Shown piece by piece: positions 1 through 6,153 of a stretch of DNA of 10,101 bases (positions are counted from its first letter, which is position 1; the number at the start of each line of letters is the position of its first letter). A program made the position numbers and the translations under genes. Origin of the DNA: a bacterium (GTDB lineage Bacteria > Arandabacterota > Arandabacteria > Arandabacterales > Arandabacteraceae); assembly GCA_025774405.1 (NCBI GenBank), contig JALGWB010000078.1:1-10101 (forward strand), written 5' to 3'. The notes under the pieces were generated by a model. That model was not told where the DNA came from, did no database searches, and saw only the letters and a list, made by a program, of their open reading frames with translations.

Positions 1-786
1 ATCGAGGTCGATCCATCATACGCCAAGGCCTATTATGATCTTGGACTTGTCCTTTCTGAGCAGGCGAGGCTGGATTCGGCTCTTGCCATGTTTGAAAAGG
101 CATTGAAGATAGATCCAGGCTATGATCTTGCGGCTTTAGGGCGGGCAAGCATGCTCTACGAGATGGGTGATCTGGATACTGCCGAGCAGCTGCTCATCAA
201 GCTTAAGCAGGCATCCTCGCTCGAGCCTCAGTCGTTGAGTCAGTTGAACAGGCTCCTCAATTTCATTCCTTACAGGAGAGCCTGGCTCGAATCCAGGCAG
301 CTTGACTATCAGCGTCGATCTGATCGCTTCCTGCTCAGAGGAGATGATCTGCTTGCCATAGGGCTTGTGGAGCGCGCAAGCAAGGCGTATACTAGAGCGG
401 TAGAGATTGATGGGCGCTCGAGCCTTGCCTATTTCCAGCTTGGCTCAATAGAGATGGGATCGGGACACCTCAAGCGAGCCGAGCACTATTTTCGGAAAGC
501 ACTCGCATGTGATCCGAAATTCAAGGGCGCCCATTTGGCTCTGGGCATGATCGCCATCCGCAAGGGAGATTTCTTGACGGCATGTAAACATTTCGAGAGT
601 GAGCTCGAGATCGATTCCTCGTCTGCTCAGGCACACATCAATCTGGCCATCTGCTATGAGAAACACGTCAAGGATCTTCCAAGAGCTGTCTTCCACCTGA
701 GGAAATACATTGAGCTTACGGGTGGAACCCAGGAGTTGAAAGGGCATCTTAAGGCACTAGAGGCGAGGTTGGGTGATGACGAGTAG
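1..786 (+). CDS. TPR-repeat protein, 3' part (5' end outside window)
   Basis: The open frame runs in from the left edge without a start, and the Met at 88 is internal: the 29 codons before it already encode TPR sequence (AKAYYDLGLVLSEQ). In-window residues 1-261 contain at least five tetratricopeptide repeats. Two lie near residues 8-75 and three consecutive ones near residues 120-235, the latter showing the A-x-x-x-x-G-x-x-x-x-x-x-G-x-x-x-x-A pattern and the usual Asp-Pro or Asp-Ser turn (ALACDPKFKGAHLALG, ELEIDSSSAQAHINLA). A charged, less regular stretch at about residues 76-115 separates the two groups. TPR proteins are scaffolds for protein-protein contacts; no enzyme domain is visible. 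The stop overlaps the start of the following phosphodiesterase, so the two are probably cotranscribed and work in the same process, likely at the envelope. Cellular location cannot be judged because the N-terminus is missing. Confidence 0.9.
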   Translation: MEVDPSYAKAYYDLGLVLSEQARLDSALAMFEKALKIDPGYDLAALGRASMLYEMGDLDTAEQLLIKLKQASSLEPQSLSQLNRLLNFIPYRRAWLESRQLDYQRRSDRFLLRGDDLLAIGLVERASKAYTRAVEIDGRSSLAYFQLGSIEMGSGHLKRAEHYFRKALACDPKFKGAHLALGMIAIRKGDFLTACKHFESELEIDSSSAQAHINLAICYEKHVKDLPRAVFHLRKYIELTGGTQELKGHLKALEARLGDDE

Positions 787-2035
787 ATTCGCAAGGTTAC
801 TGACGCTGGGCTGTGTCACCGTGACACTTGCAGCTTTGGCTTGTGGATCCAAGCCAGACCTGCCGGAGAGGGTAATCTTTGTTGGTATTGATGCTGCCGA
901 TTGGGATGTCATGAGACCACTTCTTGAGGAAGGCAGATTGCCCCACTTTGCCAAATTGCTTTCGCAGGGTGCAACAGGCAGAATCGAAACTTTCATTCCT
1001 CTACGCAAGTCACCTGTGCTCTGGACTTCAATTGCCACCAGCAAGCTACCCGACGAGCATGGAATAGGCGGCTACATTGCTTCAACCGCTTCCGGTGAGG
1101 CTGTACCCTATACGGGCAATACGAGGCGTGTCAAGGCTATCTGGAATATTCTGAGTGAGCGAGGCTACAGGGTTGCTATTGTGGGATGGATGGTTACCTG
1201 GCCAGCAGAGGAGGTCAATGGTTATCTGGTGAGCGATTACATTCAGTACGAAACCGAAAAGCGAATAGAACTTGATAGACAAACCTATCCAGACAATCTT
1301 TTTGAGGAGATTGATCGGCTGAGAGTGACCAAGTTTGATGTGACTGATCGGGACATCGAGAGTATTTTCCCGGTTGATGTGGACCTTCAAGAAGCAGGCA
1401 TAGCGCCATGGCAAAAAGATTACGTCAAGATGATCTGGGCGACTGATGAAACTTACAGGAGGATCGCCCTCTATCTCAATGAGAAGGGAGTCGATTTTCT
1501 TGCTGTCTATTTCAATGGCATCGATTCAATGGGGCACGCCTTCTGGGACTTCAGGAAGAAGGAAGGACATCCCCTGCAACACGTAATCGATAATTACTAT
1601 GTGTGGATCGATGGGGTACTCGGTCAATTCATGGATCTCGTTGACAGCAAAACCTTGCTGATTACGTGCTCTGACCACGGTTTCCACGGACCACGCCGTG
1701 GGCCTGATGGAGGGTTACTTGTGGGCGTTTACATGCACGGCCGCTACGGGATAGTGGGTCTGATGGGCCACGGTGTCAGGCCGGGCTCCCATATCGTCGG
1801 TGCTGGTATTCTGGATATAACTCCAACTCTACTTTATGCTTTTGGACTTCCGATTGCTCAGGACATGAAGGGGAAGGTGCTCACTGATGCCTTCCAGTCG
1901 GACTATCTTCGAGCTCACCCTGTAACCTTCATAGAAACCTATGAGACTGGAGAAAGGGTGGTTGGTGAACCTCTCAAGTCACCTGTTGATGAAAAGATAA
2001 AGGAACGGCTGAGAGCCTTGGGCTACATTCAGTAG
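776..2035 (+). CDS. alkaline phosphatase superfamily phosphodiesterase, lipoprotein
   Basis: This 419-residue protein begins with a lipoprotein-type signal: Arg at positions 4 and 7, a hydrophobic stretch, then AALAC with the likely acylated Cys23. The mature part matches the type I phosphodiesterase/nucleotide pyrophosphatase branch of the alkaline phosphatase superfamily. Visible metal-site candidates are Asp39 (VGIDAADW), Asp250 and His254 (DSMGHAFW), Asp300-His301 (SDHGFHG) and His332 (GHGVRPG). Ser79 in KSPVLWTS is the likely nucleophile. The C-terminus carries the usual DITPTLLYAFGLP segment and ends RALGYIQ. It probably hydrolyses or transfers a phosphoester on the periplasmic or surface side; the substrate is unknown. 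I prefer ATG 776 over the adjacent GTG 773 because GAGG at 765-768 sits 7 nt upstream. It overlaps the TPR gene by 11 bp, suggesting translational coupling. The stop overlaps the convergent gene by 7 bp. Confidence 0.9.
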   Translation: MTSRFARLLTLGCVTVTLAALACGSKPDLPERVIFVGIDAADWDVMRPLLEEGRLPHFAKLLSQGATGRIETFIPLRKSPVLWTSIATSKLPDEHGIGGYIASTASGEAVPYTGNTRRVKAIWNILSERGYRVAIVGWMVTWPAEEVNGYLVSDYIQYETEKRIELDRQTYPDNLFEEIDRLRVTKFDVTDRDIESIFPVDVDLQEAGIAPWQKDYVKMIWATDETYRRIALYLNEKGVDFLAVYFNGIDSMGHAFWDFRKKEGHPLQHVIDNYYVWIDGVLGQFMDLVDSKTLLITCSDHGFHGPRRGPDGGLLVGVYMHGRYGIVGLMGHGVRPGSHIVGAGILDITPTLLYAFGLPIAQDMKGKVLTDAFQSDYLRAHPVTFIETYETGERVVGEPLKSPVDEKIKERLRALGYIQ

Positions 2036-2037
2036 CC
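2021..2037. other. small inverted repeat spanning two convergent stop codons
   Basis: GGCTAC (2021-2026) and GTAGCC (2032-2037) form a perfect 6 bp stem around a 5 nt loop. The repeat contains the last codons and stops of both convergent genes, TAG 2033-2035 on plus and TGA (reading 2031-2029) on minus. It has no T tract, so a role in ending transcription is only possible. No other terminator is visible between these two genes. Confidence 0.35.
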
Positions 2038-3978
2038 TTCATTTGAGATCTCATAGAGGGTCAGTTTGTTCAGTGAACGAACCGGCCTCATCCGTTCAGT
2101 GATGACCTTCTTCAGAAGATTGACGGATCCGGGTTCATAGTATCTTGAGAATGCCTGCCCCAGAAGATTGTTGACAAGAGCATACCTGAATCCCATCGCC
2201 TTTATGCGCCTGGTAAGATCGTTTACGCCGGATGATGAGCTGACGAGTCTCATCAGCGTTGACGCCTCGAAGAAGCTATCAGCAAAGTGAGGATGGTTGA
2301 GGTAGTAAGTGCGATTCTCCCATATGAGAAGGATGGGCTCGCCCGGCTTGATGTTCGAGTCTATATACTTGAAAATCTCATATGGTTGGAGAGTTCGGGC
2401 CAGATACTTTTGCCTCGTCTCAAGACCCATCACGACAGGTAGTCGATCACAGAAAGCGCTGGATGCTATCGGATTCCCGTATTGATTGGGCAGGATCAAA
2501 CTTGATATTTCGATTGCAAAGATCGCCACCAGGAAACCCGACAGGGCCTTCTTCCCGAATTGCAACGATAGGTTCTCAAGTCCCGAGGCCCCGGCAAGGG
2601 CCATCAACACAAGCACTGGCATCAAGAAACGAAGCTGCTGGCTTGTGAGTGCCCAGAAAACAAAGCCAATGCCAGCAATGATCAGAGTCGAGTAGATATG
2701 CCGCTTCCTCCTGAGGAAAACGAGCGGGAGCACGATTAGAAGTATTGGGCTAAGCGTGCCATCGAACCTTGTATAGTTCAGTCCTGGCTTACCACGGACA
2801 AAGATGTTGAAAGGAAGTGCAAGATAATCTGTTAGGCTTCTCCCCATCCCCATTGACCTTTGCCATCTTACGAGCTGCTGAGTCTGGATTTCCTCCCAAT
2901 TTAAGCCATTAAAGGCCTTTTCCAGCATCGGATAGAAAGGGTTGTCGACATAGATCTGGTTCTTGATAAGCCATGGGAGAAAGATAAGGAAGGCGACAAG
3001 AAGACTCAGAACCAGATGCTTGCGCTTCAACTTATCAATGAGAAATGCACTGACAACGATACCAGCGACAATGCCAAGCGAGGTGTACTTCATGCCGAGC
3101 ATAAAACCGAGCATGATTCCCACGATGCCGAATCTGCGAAACGGTCCGACAAAGTCCCCCATCTGAAGCAGCACAACAGTTGTCAGAGTGAAGAGAGCAA
3201 GCAAGATGTCAACATTGCCGACTATGCGGTGATCTATGATCAAGGGTTGAACCACGAAAGCACTTGTCACAGCAATTGCTGCCGTTGTGCCGTAGCTTCT
3301 TGCTGCTCCATAGATGGCGAGCCCTGTGGCTGCGATGAGAAGAAAGTAAAAGATCTTCGCCCCCGATTCACCTGCCATCGCATAGACTGCAGTGTAAAGT
3401 ACTTCTCCGTTGTGGGGCATGTTTGCATAGACATTGAAGGGTAGTCTCCCGAGGTGGTGAGCCTGCAGATACACTTTCGGGAGGTTAAAATGATAGACGA
3501 GAGCGTCATTGGCTGTCACAGGTGCAAGACAATTGATGAGGCAAATCGCAAGCCCAAACCCGATAGCACCTGCAAGCGAGGCATCAACCAATCCGATATT
3601 GCTCGGCAGGCTCTTGAGTCCGAATCTGAAAGCTCTCAAGATACCTCTTCGCCCCACAATTCCCAATACGATGACCATGAGCCATATCGTATGGCTGTAA
3701 AGTAGGCCAAGCGCAGCAAGCAGCAGGGTCAGCATGCCTATTATAGCCAGTCCGAGAGCCAGTGCACCTGTTAAGATTGTGGCGCTGGGCTGGGGATCGC
3801 CAAGCATCTTGAGACCGATACCACAGGCAACGGCCAGCGTAAAGATGGACGCCAGTCCTCCGAAGAGATAGCCTGCAAGGTTGTTTTCTTTCAGAAACGG
3901 CTGTTGCTGGATCACGACAAAAACAGACCATAGACCTATTATCCAGATTACTAGAATGACAAGAGCAAGATTGCGCAT
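2029..3978 (-). CDS. polytopic GT-C fold glycosyltransferase (GT39/ArnT-like)
   Basis: A 649-residue integral membrane protein with about 10-12 hydrophobic helices, starting with one at residues 3-23, and a C-terminal soluble region of roughly 130 residues. This layout is typical of GT-C enzymes that take a sugar from a polyprenyl-phosphate carrier and add it to a protein or lipid outside the cytoplasmic membrane. The key segment is TANDALVYHFNLPKVY after the fourth or fifth helix: Asp158 sits in the first large outer loop where GT-C enzymes hold their catalytic acid. The donor and acceptor are unknown. The frame can be extended to a TTG at 3993, but ATG 3978 is the better start because GAAGGGA (3985-3991, read on minus) lies about 7 nt upstream and the extension is not hydrophobic. 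The gene is convergent with the phosphodiesterase and divergent from the 4150 lipoprotein. Alternative names used for this family are PMT_2 or phospholipid carrier-dependent glycosyltransferase. Confidence 0.85.
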   Translation of the reverse strand: MRNLALVILVIWIIGLWSVFVVIQQQPFLKENNLAGYLFGGLASIFTLAVACGIGLKMLGDPQPSATILTGALALGLAIIGMLTLLLAALGLLYSHTIWLMVIVLGIVGRRGILRAFRFGLKSLPSNIGLVDASLAGAIGFGLAICLINCLAPVTANDALVYHFNLPKVYLQAHHLGRLPFNVYANMPHNGEVLYTAVYAMAGESGAKIFYFLLIAATGLAIYGAARSYGTTAAIAVTSAFVVQPLIIDHRIVGNVDILLALFTLTTVVLLQMGDFVGPFRRFGIVGIMLGFMLGMKYTSLGIVAGIVVSAFLIDKLKRKHLVLSLLVAFLIFLPWLIKNQIYVDNPFYPMLEKAFNGLNWEEIQTQQLVRWQRSMGMGRSLTDYLALPFNIFVRGKPGLNYTRFDGTLSPILLIVLPLVFLRRKRHIYSTLIIAGIGFVFWALTSQQLRFLMPVLVLMALAGASGLENLSLQFGKKALSGFLVAIFAIEISSLILPNQYGNPIASSAFCDRLPVVMGLETRQKYLARTLQPYEIFKYIDSNIKPGEPILLIWENRTYYLNHPHFADSFFEASTLMRLVSSSSGVNDLTRRIKAMGFRYALVNNLLGQAFSRYYEPGSVNLLKKVITERMRPVRSLNKLTLYEISNEGY

Positions 3979-4042
3979 GCTACGTCCCTTCAAGGTTGCT
4001 ATGTTAGGTCATGTGGAGCCTGTGCACAAGCGCAAAAATGGC

Positions 4043-4071
4043 TTGACACCTTTTGGGGCCTTGCTTATAGT
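4043..4071 (+). promoter_or_regulatory. sigma70-type promoter for the lipoprotein at 4150
   Basis: A perfect -35 TTGACA (4043-4048) and a near-perfect -10 TATAGT (4066-4071) are separated by exactly 17 nt. An A-rich run (CAAAAAT, 4033-4039) lies just upstream, as an UP-like element might. Transcription would begin near 4078, giving a leader of about 70 nt to the ATG at 4150. The same extended pattern recurs at 5924. Confidence 0.85.
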
Positions 4072-4149
4072 GAATCGACTTGGTACCGTTTCTGCAACCT
4101 TAGGTAGCCTTCCGAGGTGGGGAAAAATACTGGAGGTTCGTGACCAATC

Positions 4150-5850
4150 ATGAATCGCAAGGTAATCTATGTGATTTTGGCGGCTGGGTTGGTATTAACC
4201 CTCTTTACCTCTTGCGGTGAGGAAGGTGGACTGACTCTTCCTTGTATCAATTGTGACTATTGGAACCAGGCTTTTGGAGGGACAGGTCGTTTCCCGGCAG
4301 TATCGCCAGTCGATCCGAACCTGATCGCATTTTGCTCAATGCGAGACGGTTCTGGTTCTGGAACATACTATCACATCTGGGTCGTCAGACTCGCTGATAC
4401 TCCAGGCGATACCAACTGGTTCTATCAGATAACTGACGAGAGCTACGACGATTTCAATCCCGCGTGGTCTCCCGATGGTAACCTGATCGCTTTCGAGCGC
4501 AATGTAGGTGGAGGCGATGTTTGGCAGATTTATGTTGTTGATGTAAGTGACCTATCCAACCCTGGCACTCCTGTCCCCATCACCGAGGGAGTAAAAGATA
4601 TTGTTGCCCGGATAGATTCGACATTGGTTTCCCAGTTCTATTCAAACGTGAGTCCTTCATGGGTAACCTTGGGTGAGCAATCTTATGTTTGCTTTTGCAA
4701 TAAGACCAAGGGTGGAGCGGATTCTGACATATCAATGATACGCTATCCCGACCTGGATAGTGTTGTCACAGTGACGATTGACCCGAGCGATTACGCCAAT
4801 AGTGAGGGGGGCGTACTGAGTGCTACCTTTGAAGACCATCAGGCTTATGCTGATGGCGGTCGAATTGTCTTCGCTTCGCCGAATAGGAAAAGGGTTGGAG
4901 ATATAAGAGTTGTTGCAAGAAGTGAAGAGCAGCCAGACACAGTGGTTGCAGCTGATATCTTGATAAATGGGAAGAGCTCTGGTAAGAAGACACCTTATAC
5001 ATTCAAGTATCGTCCGGCTGGTGAAGCTATCGAAATCGCCGGCGAGCTCGATGGATATTGTGAGGCAGTATCGGGATCGCTCGATGTCGAACCAGACACC
5101 CTGAATCTGTTTATTATTGATTTTGCTCACACGCGTGGAACCCTTGGGGTGGCAAGTGATCCGGGTGGCATGACTGTCTTTATCGATGGGGTTCAGCAAT
5201 TCAAAAAGACACCTGTAAACCCCGATAGCTTCACCTACTTCACGTGCCTCTTACCGGGTACTCATGTAGTTGAAACAAAGAATATCTATGGGGGTCTGTG
5301 CGGGGTCGATAGTGCAGTGGTGATTGTGGCTGGTGGAACGACCCGGATCAGTTTTGTATGCGGTCAACCGGCGGTCGTAGATCCAGGTTTCAGTGATTTC
5401 GGCTCTGCTCCCTTGAACCGGTCTTGTTCGCGGCCGTTGGCGACGGCTGCTTCTGAGAATGCCTACGGGCTGTGGCTGATCGATTTGGGCAGTACTCCAG
5501 AGACATCTGATGACCGTATCTACCTTCTGGATCTCCTGCCTTTGAGCATCCAGAATCCAGTTTTGAGCCCGGATGGCAGGTTTGTAGCCTGTATAGTTGG
5601 TGCGGGTTCATCGTGGAATATCCTCGTTGTTGATATCTCACAGATTGGCAGCGGGGCTCCTCTGCAACGGTACATAGTCGGCCTACCTGGGTCCAGTGAG
5701 GATGTGGAGTGCTGGCGAGAAGTTGAGAGGATCTCCTGGATTCCAGATCCCGGGAAGCGTCAGTTGGCAGTCTCGCTCTCACAGTGTCGCGGTGGCATGC
5801 CCGATGACTTCAGCATATGGATAGCTGATCTTACCGACATCCTCAAGTGA
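4150..5850 (+). CDS. lipoprotein with split TolB/PD40-like propeller and two PEGA modules
   Basis: This 566-residue protein opens with a lipoprotein signal peptide (MNRK, hydrophobic core, then LFTSC with Cys22 as the acylated residue). Residue 23 is Gly, so there is no inner-membrane retention Asp. Residues about 45-245 hold TolB/PD40-like propeller blades: FPAVSPVDPNLIAF, then FNPAWSPDGNLIAFERN followed by IYVVDVSD. Residues about 246-328 and 328-404 look like two consecutive PEGA modules (ADILINGKSSGKKTPYTFKY and VFIDGVQQFKKTPVNPDSF, both with a K-T-P turn). Residues about 425-566 return to propeller sequence (NPVLSPDGRFVACI, then ILVVDISQIG). The likely role is binding or structural, at the outer membrane or surface; no catalytic motif is visible. 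ATG 4150 is the first in-frame start after an in-frame TGA at 4141. GGAGG at 4132-4136 lies 13 nt upstream, a little far. It has its own promoter and appears to be monocistronic. Confidence 0.82.
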   Translation: MNRKVIYVILAAGLVLTLFTSCGEEGGLTLPCINCDYWNQAFGGTGRFPAVSPVDPNLIAFCSMRDGSGSGTYYHIWVVRLADTPGDTNWFYQITDESYDDFNPAWSPDGNLIAFERNVGGGDVWQIYVVDVSDLSNPGTPVPITEGVKDIVARIDSTLVSQFYSNVSPSWVTLGEQSYVCFCNKTKGGADSDISMIRYPDLDSVVTVTIDPSDYANSEGGVLSATFEDHQAYADGGRIVFASPNRKRVGDIRVVARSEEQPDTVVAADILINGKSSGKKTPYTFKYRPAGEAIEIAGELDGYCEAVSGSLDVEPDTLNLFIIDFAHTRGTLGVASDPGGMTVFIDGVQQFKKTPVNPDSFTYFTCLLPGTHVVETKNIYGGLCGVDSAVVIVAGGTTRISFVCGQPAVVDPGFSDFGSAPLNRSCSRPLATAASENAYGLWLIDLGSTPETSDDRIYLLDLLPLSIQNPVLSPDGRFVACIVGAGSSWNILVVDISQIGSGAPLQRYIVGLPGSSEDVECWREVERISWIPDPGKRQLAVSLSQCRGGMPDDFSIWIADLTDILK

Positions 5851-5863
5851 GTAGGTAGTGTTT

Positions 5864-5889
5864 GTGCGGATCTCCTGAGAGATCCACGC
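5864..5889 (+). terminator. hairpin after the 4150 lipoprotein, possible transcript end
   Basis: GGATCTC (5868-5874) and GAGATCC (5879-5885) form a perfect 7 bp stem with a CTGA loop. After one C-A mismatch, three more pairs (5864-5866 with 5887-5889, one of them G-U) extend it. It begins 14 nt after the stop at 5850 and before the next promoter, where a terminator would be expected. It is followed by a C-rich run, not a T run, so it is not a textbook intrinsic terminator and may only stabilise the 3' end. Confidence 0.45.
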
Positions 5890-5923
5890 CCCCACCCATT
5901 CCCCCCCTCCTTCAAAAAGCGCC

Positions 5924-5953
5924 TTGACACTTTCGGGCACTCTTTGGTATAAT
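5924..5953 (+). promoter_or_regulatory. sigma70-type promoter for the large secreted protein at 6154
   Basis: Both elements are perfect: TTGACA (5924-5929) and TATAAT (5948-5953), with an 18 nt spacer. A CAAAAA run (5913-5918) precedes it. Transcription would begin around 5960, leaving about 194 nt of untranslated leader before the ATG at 6154. Confidence 0.88.
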
Positions 5954-6031
5954 AAGCACTGGTCAGACGCACGAATCGCATGTCCAATTCTCACACTTGG
6001 GAAGGGGGTGATATGTGACAGACTGAGCATG

Positions 6032-6147
6032 AACCTCCGATTTTCCGTTTGCCGCGTAGGGAAATGACCTGTCCGACAACAAGTGATTTCCCTTGGGTAG
6101 TTGACCGGTTGGAAACCGGTAACAGTGAGATATCGCATCGGAGGGTT
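6032..6147 (+). promoter_or_regulatory. structured 5' leader with anti-Shine-Dalgarno, candidate cis-regulatory RNA
   Basis: CCTCCGAT (6034-6041) is exactly complementary to ATCGGAGG (6137-6144), which contains the Shine-Dalgarno of the gene at 6154. Allowing a bulged G6145, AA 6032-6033 also pairs with TT 6146-6147. The enclosed stretch holds two further helices. AGGGAAAT (6058-6065) pairs with ATTTCCCT (6086-6093) around a 20 nt loop. GTT-ACCGGTT (6100-6110, one bulged G) pairs with AACCGGTAAC (6114-6123) around a GGA loop. Together they make a three-way junction whose closing stem hides the ribosome binding site, a layout shared by translational riboswitches. I did not recognise a known class: cyclic-di-GMP, TPP and purine motifs and the hammerhead core were looked for and not seen. 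Base pairing is read from the sequence; function is inferred. Confidence 0.5.
6140..6145 (+). promoter_or_regulatory. ribosome binding site that sets the start at 6154
   Basis: GGAGGG lies 8 nt before the ATG at 6154. The frame is open further upstream to 6049, but that extension lacks any signal sequence, whereas the 6154 start gives a clean signal peptide. This site is the part of the leader that can be masked by pairing with 6034-6041. Confidence 0.85.
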
Positions 6148-6153
6148 TGGACC

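Noticed and set aside
3016..3444. 142-codon open frame on plus inside the glycosyltransferase gene
   Set aside because: It is an antisense shadow of a clearly coding membrane protein, with no ribosome site and no recognisable protein features.
4001..4029. Possible minus-strand promoter for the glycosyltransferase (TTGTGC, 17 nt, TAACAT)
   Set aside because: The spacing is right but only 3 of 6 bases match at -35 and 4 of 6 at -10, so a chance match is likely. The gene must have a promoter, but I cannot place it.
5980..6018. A 12-codon upstream open frame (ATG to TGA) in the leader of the 6154 gene
   Set aside because: There is no ribosome binding site before it, it lies only about 20 nt after the likely transcription start, and its codons show no run of a regulatory amino acid as in attenuation peptides.
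6049..6153. N-terminal extension of the secreted protein by 35 residues
   Set aside because: The ATG at 6154 has a well-spaced GGAGGG and begins a clean signal peptide. The extension would bury that signal inside the protein and overlaps the structured leader.
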